A stretch of DNA of 46,332 nucleotides from Amanita rubescens (taxonomy: Eukaryota > Basidiomycota > Agaricomycetes > Agaricales > Amanitaceae): the NCBI GenBank assembly GCA_015039365.1, contig WION01000416.1, positions 1 through 46,332 on the forward strand. The letters run 5' to 3'. A program made the translations under genes and the position numbers. Positions 34,058-43,906 of the stretch are shown here, piece by piece (the first letter of the stretch is position 1; the number at the start of each line of letters is the position of its first letter). A model generated the notes under the pieces. That model had not been told where the DNA came from and did no database searches. It was given only the letters and a program-made list of their open reading frames with translations.

Positions 34058-35882
34058 ATGAAGTTTTTTCTAGTCTTGGCCTTGCTTGCTAGCTACGCCA
34101 GTGCTGGCAACTTCAAGGGTGACTTGAATGCCGTTGGCGCCCATGCAATTTTCCTTGGAGATTCTGCTTATAGTGGGGCCAGTGAAGCATGTGAGTATAT
34201 TGTAATAAAGAAAACGCGCAAAAGTTTAAGCTTATGTCCAGTCAATGAGAGATATACGTTTCAACCAGCGGCTATAACTTATCCTAGCACCACTCAGCAG
34301 GTGTCACGAATAGTGAAAGTCGGTGTAACACATAATCACCGAGTAGTTGCTCGCAGTGGCGGAGTACGTGATCGACAGATTCAACGCTCATGCTAGCTCA
34401 CGTTTTTTATAGCATAGTTACATAGCGAATGGATTGGGTGGAAAAAACGGTGTTCTGGTCATCGACATGAAGAATATGACTAGTATTACCGTCTCATCAT
34501 CGGGAATTGCGACTATACAGACTGGAAACAGGCTGGGTGATATAGCCTTGGCACTCAACGCGCACGGACGAGGATTGCCTCACGGTTTGTGTCCTTACGT
34601 CGGAATAGGAGGACATGCATGCAAGTATCTTCGTCGATGATAGGGACAATTCTTGACGTTACATTTTAGCTTTTGGTGGATGGGGTTTTACATCACGCAT
34701 GTGGGGCCTCACGCTTGATACCATTCACTCCTTGGATACAGTGCTGGCGAACGGTACAATTGCCACTCTTTCGGATCTTTCTCATCCCGACTTATTCTGG
34801 GTATGTATGATTTTCCTCCTCGCGTCAAATCGGTTTATAAATGAAAATAACCAGGCTATGAGAGGAGCTGGACCTTCCTTTGGTATCACCACGTCGATCA
34901 CAGTGAAGACTTTTCCTGAACCTCCGATTACGACCATCTATCAGTACAATTGGAACATAAATTTTTCTGCCGTTGCAAAGGCCATATCCTCTTTCCAGAA
35001 GTTCGCTCAAACGAACATTCCCAAAGAATATACGGCCGAGCTCGCTCTTTTCAAGGGTGCAGCGGTGGGCCAACTACGTTTCACCGTTACGGGAGGCTGG
35101 TATGGTCCAACAGACAAACTCAACGCCACCATCGCACCATACCTCGCTACGGTACCCAACCCTGACTCAATCGTCTTCAAAACTGGTCCTTACATTGACA
35201 GTTTGAGGTATCTTGGAGGATTGGGACATCTTAGCACCCACAATACCCCGGACAGCAGGAATACCTTCTATGCAAAGTCATTGATGACCCCCGAAGCGTC
35301 ACCGATCTCAGATGCGGCGCTTGCGGCGTTTACAGGCTATTTGGCTAACGCGGGATATAGTACAAACCTAGTAAGCCCTGACTAGCTCGTTTTTTCGACT
35401 TGTCTCATCACCAGAAAGAACTGGTTTGTCCAAATGGAGTTGTATGGTGGAAAGAACTCTGCTATCAACGCGGTTGCACAGAACGCGACATCCTTTGGGC
35501 GAAGGAATGCTATGTGGACATTACAGTTATACGCGTCCTCGCCCACCTATAATCCTCCTTTCCCTGGCTACGGATTCCTTTTCCTTGATGGTAAGGCAGA
35601 CCGTTATTTAGTTGCAATGCCTGGAATTTCCCCCCCTAGAAATGGTAAACAGTATCACGAACAATAGTCCAACTGGATGGGATATCGGGTGAGCACCCCC
35701 CTGCCGGAAGTGGAATTAGATCTGCTGATCTACTGAATAGCGCATACCCCAATTATGCAGATGATCGCCTGAATAATTGGCAGCAATTCTATTTTGGAAA
35801 CCATTATCAGCGGTTGCAAAGCCTCAAACGGAAGTTCGACCCCAAAAACACATTCTCGTTCCCGCAAAGTATTGAACTGTAA
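34058..35882 (+). CDS. Secreted FAD-dependent oligosaccharide oxidase-like protein, copy 3 (AA7 / BBE type)
   Basis: The start MKFFLVLALLASYASAG is a signal peptide. Domains match copies 1 and 2: NERYTFQPAAITYPST, ARSGG then HSYIANGLGGKNG across an intron, TIQTGNRLGDIA, HGLCPYVGIGGHA, FGGWGFTSRMWGL, DLFWAMRGAGPSFGITT, GGWYGPTDK, TFYAKSLMTPEAS, NWFVQMELYGGKNS and AYPNYADDRLNNWQQFYF. It ends FDPKNTFSFPQSIEL with TAA at 35880-35882. Flavin-linking His and Cys and the YPNY tyrosine are present, although the Cys loop reads GLCPY instead of GTCPY. Two features differ from its paralogues. The intron at 34621-34669 begins with GC instead of GT, and the last intron of copies 1 and 2 is absent here. 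It lies on the opposite strand about 17 kb away, so it was separated by an inversion or is an older duplicate. No lesion was seen. Confidence 0.9.
34621..34669 (+). other. GC-AG intron in oxidase copy 3
   Basis: The donor reads CAT|GCAAGT and the acceptor TTTTAG. The equivalent introns of copies 1 and 2 have GT donors at the same codon. GCAAGT is a well-known functional variant donor, and removal restores the conserved GGH-FGGWGF junction in frame. Confidence 0.75.
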
Positions 35883-37042
35883 AATGAAGGGTTTACCAGG
35901 TCTAAATGGGCACGTGCGAAGTCATATTCGCCACTCCATATACCCTATTGTCATTGACGGTTTTCGTGGGTTCTACTAGTGGTATATTCAGTTGCAATAT
36001 ATATCGCCGAGACGGAGATGGACATGTGACGTAGTGATCATCTTAGATTCCAGATCATCAATCGCCACCGCTCTAAACTGGTATAGGCACGGTTGTGCGG
36101 GTCCCCTGAACTTCGACATGTCGCGGTAATCCATCAGGCACTGTCGGGAAAAACTGTATACAGATGTGGGATCATTCCCAGCTACGCCGCCCAGTCTGTT
36201 CAGCGTGATCGGTCCTGATCCAAGTTTGCCATGAGAGAGGAACGATTCTAGACATTAGTGATTCTGATGTGACAACAAACCGACAGCGTGCGAAACTACT
36301 AGTCTGCGGAAACTGTCCATCTTACCAGCAAGCCCCAAGTAGTGTCACAGGATAATCATACGGGTGGATCATGTGCACATATCGGAGTCGAAAAAAGAAT
36401 GACATTGCTTTCCAAAAGCCCGATCGAATGCAACAAGTATCTTACCCAATTGATACTAGATATGCAAACGTTCGGACTCAGAATAAAATATTAGATGACA
36501 CAGCTGAAGATGCAATAATTTCAGTATATGGCCATGGATCTGGAGAACGTGAATAAACATCGTCAAAGAGAAACGATCCCGACACATGTTGGGCGAGATT
36601 CGGTGGCATGCCATGGGTTATGTGGAACCGTTTCTCACGATGCAATCTCGGGTGGAGGAGTGAGTTGTTTCTATTCAGAGCTTAGGCATCCAGCTGTGCG
36701 GCGAGAATGTCCCAGCATATTTGATACAATATATTGTATGGTGATGGTCAATTCAGTGCAATATGAGAACCCACTGCCAATGCTAGCAGCACATACATCG
36801 TTCGGTTTATGCCCAGTGAGCTTTCACCAAGCGTTCTGCGCGTCTCTGCAGCAGCATGCTATGCTCGACCAGGTCAGCCGCCGACCATAAGTTCCAAGTC
36901 AGGTTTCAGCGGCTGACACTGTCAACCCATACAAGCGGTAAAAAGGGCACAACGTCGCTCTTTCTTCACCCAAACCCGCAATACCTGTTGATATCTGACA
37001 TATCGACTCCTTACATTCATAACGTTACATTTGCATACGCAC
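35883..37042. other. Intergenic region after oxidase copy 3
   Basis: No recognisable gene. The plus-strand open frame 36528-36890 (120 codons) has no motif. The rest is broken in all frames. The first part should contain the 3' end of the oxidase transcript. Confidence 0.4.
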
Positions 37043-37502
37043 ATAACACACACGATGAGCATCATTATCATTCACCGATCCATTCCTCGTCTTTGTATGA
37101 GCGTGCTCCTTATGCACACATCTGGTCATCAGGAGAAGGTGAGTTGTCACAAAAATTGAAGACAATTTTAGAGGTGGTTGATACAATAGTCATCGTTGAC
37201 TGCGACACGCCCGATGTGGGAGGTGACGATGTTGCGGATCCCGAAGAGGATAGTGATGATCGCGGTGAGTTTCTTGAAGAAATCAATGTTGAGAAGCAGT
37301 TCCCTGAGTCGAGCGTATGGCTCTTGAAGAGGATAGAAAGATCACGGTGACGATGACGATGACCACTGGGCTAAAGTTGACACCCGTGCAGGAAGGTCGC
37401 ACAGCACAATCTACGAGGAGGACAATAGTTGAGCAAGACGATGACCCTTTTTCGTCGGGCGCGAGCCGGAGGGAAAGGAGCCCCAACCGCCAACCCGCCT
37501 AA
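37043..37502 (+). CDS. Possible small acidic protein, function unknown
   Basis: An open plus-strand frame from about 36856 (the start is not determined) continues through candidate introns at about 37139-37170 and 37265-37327. It gives a run ending in VVDTIVIVDCDTPDVGG, PEEDSDDR, then EDRKITVTMTMTTGLKL and SGASRRERSPNRQPA before a TAA at 37500-37502. Splice signals (GTGAGT with TTTTAG; GTGAGT with TTGAAG) keep the frame open. The composition is acidic in the middle and basic at the end. I recognise no family. It may be a real short gene, or part of one, or a chance open region. Confidence 0.25.
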
Positions 37503-38918
37503 CTGGTGAAAGCGCTAGTTCACGACAAAATCGGCACAGTATGGCAAGAGGCAGAACAGGCCGTCCCGGACTTGTGAACAGCAATAGGCCGCCGTTCGAT
37601 TGTTTATAGCAATAGGAATTAATGCCACATCTCGATGTTTTTTTGCTTTTCTCTTCTCTTGTCTGCTAAAATGTGTAGGTTGGGACTTTCGAATTGCAAT
37701 TGCGCCGCGCCGCTTCGTACTCGCCTCGTTCGCCCGTCGCTACCCGATCGACCCCGACACACTGCCCCCCCTAACTTAGCCTTCCTCATCCTCATGCTTC
37801 CCTTGACGTGGGCCCCGGGCTTGACATTGTGGTCGACCAGAAGTACGTTGATGAGAAAATACTGAACACTGGTGTGCATGTTAGATGGTGTGACGATACT
37901 AACGCACACGCCAGGACGGAATAACCTGCTGGTTAGCTTTGCCAAGCCGACTTCCGGTCTCTGAAGTTCCGGAAAGGTGGCACGTTGCCACCAATGTGGA
38001 GGGGCACAAGTTGACGATACAGGTGTTGATGTTAAAATGTTCTTAATTGTGATAAGCTTCAAAGCTTCAACCTTTGAGGACAAAAGTGAAGTGGGCGCCA
38101 TTACAGGCTAGCTGCACCAGCAAATAATCTCACAAGGCAAAAACAGAGCGCGTATAATATACATAATGAGGAATCCTTTTCACTGTCAATTAACTGTCTG
38201 GCTATGGATATTAAGTAAATGTATAAGTGAATAGAGACAAGGAAAAGAATGTGGAAATCCCAGCTTCCAACAACAATGAACGGTAAATTCGATTCGTAAC
38301 GTCCACGCACAAGAATAGAACTTCTCCAAGTAAGACGTATCGACACACACGGCACACCCATGACATGTATACCACATTTCGATTAAAGAAGAGGGGCACA
38401 AAATGAAGATTCTCCAGTGCGCAGTAGGGTGGTAAAATCCTTGCCATTCGAAGTGATGGGGTATGCCTATGATGAGTCCATGTTGATGACGCGAGACGGA
38501 AAGCGAGTAGAGGATCCAGAACCAGCTAAGCCACTAGCAACGTGCTACGCAACTGCGGCTCCTGTCAAAATAGCTGGGCGGAAGAGTAGATGCGGTGACT
38601 TCCATCGGCCCGATAATGAAGGCTTTCTGATATTTGACTATTTCCGTCGGCAGATGCAGGGATGATGGGAGTGAATCGCAAACAGCACGAAACGGATTAC
38701 GGTACAATTATCAGAAACAGGGGAAAAACGATAATGGCCTGGAAGTGGAATATGAAGGAATGGGGTATGAATATGAAGCAGAAAGCGTCACCAGGAATAA
38801 GAGTGGATATCAGAGTGGTCAAGAAATAAATAAGAAATATGTTGCAGAAGAAGAAGAGGAGGGCATGACGAAGGCTGATGCGGACGGTTGAAAGTGAGCG
38901 TTACGCTTGCAAGCGGTT
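37503..38918. other. Region without a supported gene
   Basis: A minus-strand open frame at 37619-38101 (160 codons) is the longest in this gap. A plus-strand frame at 38634-38891 is rich in Tyr, Glu and Gly. Neither has a motif that I can name, and neither extends well by splicing. The segment next to 38918 is the 3' flank of the G-protein alpha gene. Confidence 0.4.
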
Positions 38919-40300
38919 ATAGAAGGCCACATTCTCGCAAGTGCAGCTGGAGCAAAATGTCTTGAATAGCACTCAATACAACTGAAACAGATTTGAGTAC
39001 ATGCGCTTTCTGCGTGCTAATAACTCACATTTAATCTGGTTGGTGTCTGTGGCGCACGTATAGTGCGCATAGATTTGCTTCGTCGCCGCGCTCTGGTTCA
39101 ATGAGACAAAGCGATGCAGAAGATAGTCACAGGCAGCGTCATAGTTATTACCGCCCGTGAAGTCTGGGAAGTAATCGCTTAGGGGCGATACGGGAAGTTT
39201 CTCCGCAAACAAATCAATCTTGTTCAGGAAAAGAATCTAGAATTTGCACGAATTAGAAAGGTATGCAATACTTCGGGATTCGACTTACGATCGACGTCTT
39301 AACAAACCACCTCGAGTTGCAGATCGAATCGAAAAGAGTGAGGGCCTCTTGCATACGATTCTAAAATAACTCGTGAGAGATGACAAACGCAAAATGTTGG
39401 AGGAACATACCACACTCTCATCCTCATACAACATTTGATCGTACTCGCTTAAACTGACCAAGAATACTAGGGCGGTGACGTTCTCGAAGCAGTGTATCCA
39501 CTTCTTACGTTCACTGCGCTGACCTCCGACGTCGAACAGTCTGTACGTCAGCTCGCCAACTTTAAATGTCGTCTCCGTGATACCGGTTGTCTTCACTCTA
39601 CTCCTGAGTATATCTTGATCGGTTGGCATGTAACCAGGGGATGCCATGCGATCAATGGCATTGAAGTAATAGACCGCTGAGTCATTAAGTTGGAATTCTC
39701 GAGAGCGCCGGACCGCCTCCTTAACAGCAGGATCACGCCAAATAGATCGGACCGCATCGGCCACGTCAGGAGGCAGAACGTCTGATTCAATTTGGGGTGG
39801 CAAGGCAAGGACCGTGGCACGCCGTGCATCGTTCTGAGGGTTGAGCTGCAGGTCGAGCTGAGGTAATGCTTCGAGGATGGCCCTAATATATAGTAGCATT
39901 TAGTGAGGATAAAACGGGACCAAACCAAAATTACTTACCGCATCGACTGGATAGTGTTTGAATAGATGATTTCCTTGTATGATTCCCGCTCTTGCTCGTT
40001 ATAACCGCCGTGGTGAATCAACTTCATCTGTTTGAGCACCGTCGACTATTGGAGAAAGACGTATGTTCAGTAAAAATCATGAACACGAAGATGAGACGAG
40101 CGCGCCTTGCCAGACTCTCCAGCACCAAGGAGCAGCATCTTAATTTCATTCTTGGCCATCATACGGTCTTTCTTGAGCTGGTTCTCAATCTCGTCATTGC
40201 CTGCGACGTGCGGAGTGAACTACGGAAACTGAAAAAACGGACACAGATACGCACGAGCCTTGGCCTCATCATCAACGCCTGTTGACTGTACACAACCCAT
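38919..40300 (-). CDS. Heterotrimeric G-protein alpha subunit
   Basis: The start [16 protein letters not shown] has Gly2 and Cys3, the positions for myristoylation and palmitoylation, so the protein sits on the inner plasma membrane. G1 is [18 protein letters not shown]; switch I contains RSRVKTTGI; switch II (G3) is [14 protein letters not shown]4 is FLNKIDLF; G5 is [10 protein letters not shown]. The end is [18 protein letters not shown] with TAA at 38919-38921. The CGLL terminus has the Cys four residues from the end that pertussis toxin modifies in Gi-type subunits. The predicted length, about 353 residues, is normal. About seven short introns split the gene; the first follows the N-terminal helix and the last precedes the FVLSAIQ exon. 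In basidiomycetes such subunits carry pheromone-receptor or nutrient signals to MAPK and cAMP pathways; which one cannot be told here. Confidence 0.95.
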
Positions 40301-40912
40301 TTTTTATATAAGAAAAGAAGAGGAAGGACGAAAGAGTGGTGGGAGGGTGAGGAAATAAGCAGGCGTTACAAAAGGTGGAAGAAGAGCGAACAACCGCCAT
40401 AACAACAGCAATCTTATTAGCTAATTATTTGGTCCTGCTTTTACACTTTACCTTATTATTTCGTCCCTTGTTCACGTTATATACTTCCCTTGTCAAACGT
40501 ATACCTCCCTCGTATGGCCCTATCACGAGTGTTGGGTTTGGGGAACTTCAAGCTCTGTGTACAAGGGTAGATGATCTCGCTGGTTGATACCCATCAATCC
40601 TTCAAACATGTGTTCATCGTATTACAGAGCATGTGTCCAGATCTATCTTTATGCTCTCTTCTTTGTCGTTAATTATAGCGGACACCACACCGCGAAACTT
40701 ATAGCCTGGGTATATGCTTCTCGCACTGCCTCGATCCTCTCGTTGCCCTATTAAAATTCTGACGGCACGTTGCCCTGGTAGACAGATGCCGTGATAATTG
40801 AATACACTCCTTGCGTTACTGAATCATGATTTCTTCATTGATAATCACATAGCAATTCCACTTCACTTTACAATAATCCCCATTCAGACACCAACGGGAA
40901 TCGAAAAAAAAA
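40301..40912. other. Upstream region of the G-alpha gene and tRNA 3' flank
   Basis: No protein gene is seen; the open frame at 40375-40587 (+) has no motif. It carries the promoter of the G-alpha gene. Next to the tRNA gene a run of nine A on the plus strand (40904-40912) reads as T9 on the minus strand, directly after the tRNA end, and is the expected RNA polymerase III terminator. Confidence 0.6.
40904..40912 (-). terminator. Pol III terminator of tRNA-His
   Basis: Nine consecutive T on the minus strand begin immediately after the discriminator base of the tRNA gene. This is the standard termination signal for RNA polymerase III. Confidence 0.85.
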
Positions 40913-40993
40913 TGTCGGTAGCTGGAATCGAACCAGCGGCTCTTCGGTAGTGTACTCCACAACGAAGTGATTTAACCCCTAATCGATACCGAC
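40913..40993 (-). tRNA. tRNA-His (anticodon GTG) with a 9-nt intron
   Basis: The minus strand folds into a full cloverleaf. The acceptor stem is GTCGGTA with TACCGAC, and the discriminator is A. The D arm is GATT-AGGGGTTA-AATC. The anticodon stem is CTTCG with CGAAG. The T arm is GCTGG-TTCGATT-CCAGC, which includes a B box. The anticodon loop is 16 nt long. Removing nine bases (AGTACACTA, 40948-40956) after position 37 leaves TTGTGGC, the loop of eukaryotic tRNA-His with anticodon GTG. The mature part is 72 nt. CCA is not encoded, and G-1 would be added after transcription. A T9 terminator follows. Confidence 0.9.
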
Positions 40994-41091
40994 TTGTTAA
41001 ATCATGATTTATCCAAACCTACAGTCAAATTAACATTTTGCCTTATTACACGTCACACCCAACTTTAATAGAATATCATCGAGGAGAATAA

Positions 41092-41716
41092 CTAGGACCG
41101 CCCGCTGCCACCCTGAACAACACGGCCAACAATGTTATATCGTTTCCTTAGGAAACGAAATTCAAAATCTAAGCGCAGTAGGGAATGACGTTGATACTTA
41201 CCTGAAAAAATCATACCATTCATCCAACGTTTTCTTGTCCTTGTCATCCAAGTCTGTGTAATCTGCGACGGCATCTTCAGTCCTCAGGCTAGACATACCC
41301 AGCCCCTTCGAACCATCCTTTCCCGCAAATATATTATACGACTTCCCAGGTCCATACACATCCGCCTTACGAGACACGTCAAAGATTGTACCTGTCAACA
41401 AGGACTCCTCCTTTAGCTATACTGCAAGATAATGGAGCCAGGGATAATACGAACTCTTTATAGCGACATAAATTGGCTTTCCAGGAATTGAACCGTCATA
41501 CTCTCTAAGCACCTCTGGTGTAAAGGGGTCGTCTTTGGGATCTTCAAGGTCCATCCTGGGCGGTTGCATGACACTCTTCAATTCTCTGTCTGAGTCCTCT
41601 GCGGGTACCCGTGTCGTAGATGAGGTTGCGCCTACGCCTCTTATTAGTCTGAAGGAAATGTAGGCCGGTACTGCGAATAGTGTTGCGTAGAGGACGATCG
41701 ACGGAGTATTGCCCAT
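41092..41716 (-). CDS. MAPR / Dap1-type cytochrome b5-fold heme-binding protein
   Basis: The start at 41716 gives an N-terminal membrane anchor (TPSIVLYATLFAVPAYISF), probably in the endoplasmic reticulum. A short linker precedes the heme-binding domain of the progesterone-receptor-component type: DPFTPEVLREYDGS, KPIYVAIK, TIFDVSRKADVYGPG, SYNIFAGKDGSKGLGMSSL and DEWYDFFRKRYNIVGRVV. The Tyr of VYGPG and nearby Tyr and Lys replace the His ligands of classical b5, as is usual for this family. Yeast Dap1 supports cytochrome P450 enzymes in sterol synthesis; that role is inferred. There are three exons. The second intron ends in CCTAAG. Predicted length about 168 residues, typical for the family. 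It is divided from the G-alpha gene by the tRNA. Confidence 0.9.
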
Positions 41717-43906
41717 CTCGGTTCGGCAGTTCCCGGTTCCGGACCGAGAATGGAGAGTACGATATTAGAGGCATATAGTGCGCTTTCTCAAATACCTATG
41801 TAAGTGTTTACATTACAATCTAAGCTCATTTTAAGTTTTGATGCTGAGACCCAGGACTTAATGTATTATAATTGGACGACGCCATGTTTGTGTCAGTGCA
41901 AGAGCGCATCTTGTATTCCACGCAATTGGACCTAATAGGACTGCCAGTGTCGGCGGTCAATCGCGAAAGTTCAATGGATCGATTACTTATGTTTTGAATC
42001 TATCGTGCGTTGGTATGTAAGATTCAGAATAGGTGGCCGATTGAAATGCCCTAACCCGGTTACGCATCCACCGGTATACCGTCTCTTGCGGAATGACATC
42101 CTTCACGGCATTCACTGCAACAGTAGTACTGTTGTAGGCGAAGAGTTCAAACCTTCGGCATCTTGTCACTATTAGAAGGTCAATCTACTGAGGGAAGTTG
42201 GACTGCATTATACCCCTAGTGGCTCTTGGGAGAAAGATTTTATTAATAATCGCTTCGAACGCTGGAATGAAAGTAAAAAATACAGTGGGCCCTAGTCGCG
42301 GCAGTTTGACTGTCAGAATTGGTACGTATTGACCAGCGGAGGTATTATCGACTTCCTTTGAATTTCAGTTAATCACAAATGTTGGTTACTTCCGTAAGTA
42401 AGTATAGTAACTGGTGGCGATTTAGCATCCCAGTTATCCTCTTTTTTCCTTGTCTTGGGAGGTCGGTCACTGACGCAAGTTTTAAAAACGAGATCGGAAT
42501 AGTAAGATGAACCGTTAAATTAGACGTGAAGGGTAAAAATCGTGTGCAACCTTTACGGGGTAGCATACATCCGACCAGCGGTTTGTCCTGCTTTAAAGTT
42601 TCTTCTTTCGACGATCATGATCTGTTGTCCATCAGATTACTATCAAAACAAAAAAGAGGCAACTGACCCTTGGAAATCTATGCATCATCCGTATCTCCAT
42701 CCTATAACGGAACGCTATGATTCATTAAGCTGCTAAGCCTTTCGGATATGGTGATACGAAGGGTCTGTGAATGTCAACGTCCCCATCGTCTCCAAAAACC
42801 ACACGTACATCATTTCCGTAGCTTCAGCACTTCAGTGCTCACCGGCTTTGCTGGGTCATGATCGATCGTGATGCATGCGGGCTACAGATTATGGTCTATA
42901 CCACCGCTACCAGCATTCCTTGTGAAACGTGCCCAATTCAATCTCATAATAAACTAGTGTAATGTGGGAACCGCCGGGTGCAGATGGGCATAGGACGGGC
43001 ACATGGCGTCTCTGTTTACAACATTATTGCCTCTCATTTGCTAAAATTACGTGCTCCATGACTTCCGACGAAACCTTGCGATTACAATTTTATGCTTGGA
43101 AGGCGGCTCTTACTGCCAGTGCGCCGCTTGCCCCGCAATTACATCCTCTGTTTCCGGAGGGATCTTGCAAATTCAGCTGAAGTTCCCTTCATAGCTCAAC
43201 GCGGTGGTGCCTTGGTACAATTAACCCGTTGTCAGTGCGGATGTAAGCTTGTCAGTGTTGTGTTTGATGCATACATAGAGCACCTCATCAACTCGTGGGA
43301 TCAAGCCTTCAGGCCCAGCCGCAATCCATCCGCAATCTGCTTCTACTATACCAATGTCGTCGGAAATTGATCAAAATACCAACTTGGTGCCATTACCGCA
43401 GTTGTGTAATTGCTCCACATGTGTCGTGACTCGTGTTCAACTTGTCCAAGGCGCCAGGATGCTTTGTGCTATCCCCGCTCAGCTGAACTATGCCGTCTGC
43501 AGCCGAAACGCGAATCTAGAGCCCCAGTTGTATGCATAGGATCTACTGGGGTCCTCGCCCTCTGCAACTAACGGTTATCGTGAGATAATGGACTGAATGA
43601 CGAACATTGATGTTCCTCAAGTTGCTTTCGGCACCCGATTATGGCATCATCACTATCCCATTTGGGTCTACGTTGCCGTAGCTCTTCTGCTTCTCTTCTG
43701 ACCCCGTGAACTTGACAGTCTCCTGGGTGCCATGCAGGACGAAGATATAATCTCTACCAGATCACAGGGTTTCATTTCCAATTATCCGCCTTTTCACGTC
43801 ATTCCCGGAAGGCACGCGCACAGTCGTTCCTTCATTGCACCAGTCCGGAAGGTGCTCTCCAACAAGCGCTTTCGTGGTCCTATCCGACTGTCCACCGATG
43901 ACCCAT
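41717..43906. other. Gene-poor region of about 2.2 kb
   Basis: No gene could be supported. Open frames at 41987-42169 (-), 42542-42736, 42962-43180 and 43092-43370 (+) have no motif. The stretch 43040-43540 is the most open in plus frames but breaks repeatedly and gives no family signal. The right end holds the promoter of the transporter gene at 43907. Confidence 0.4.

Noticed and set aside
37619..38101. 160-codon minus-strand open frame
   Set aside because: No signal peptide, domain or recognisable family pattern; overlapped by open plus-strand frames; composition uneven.
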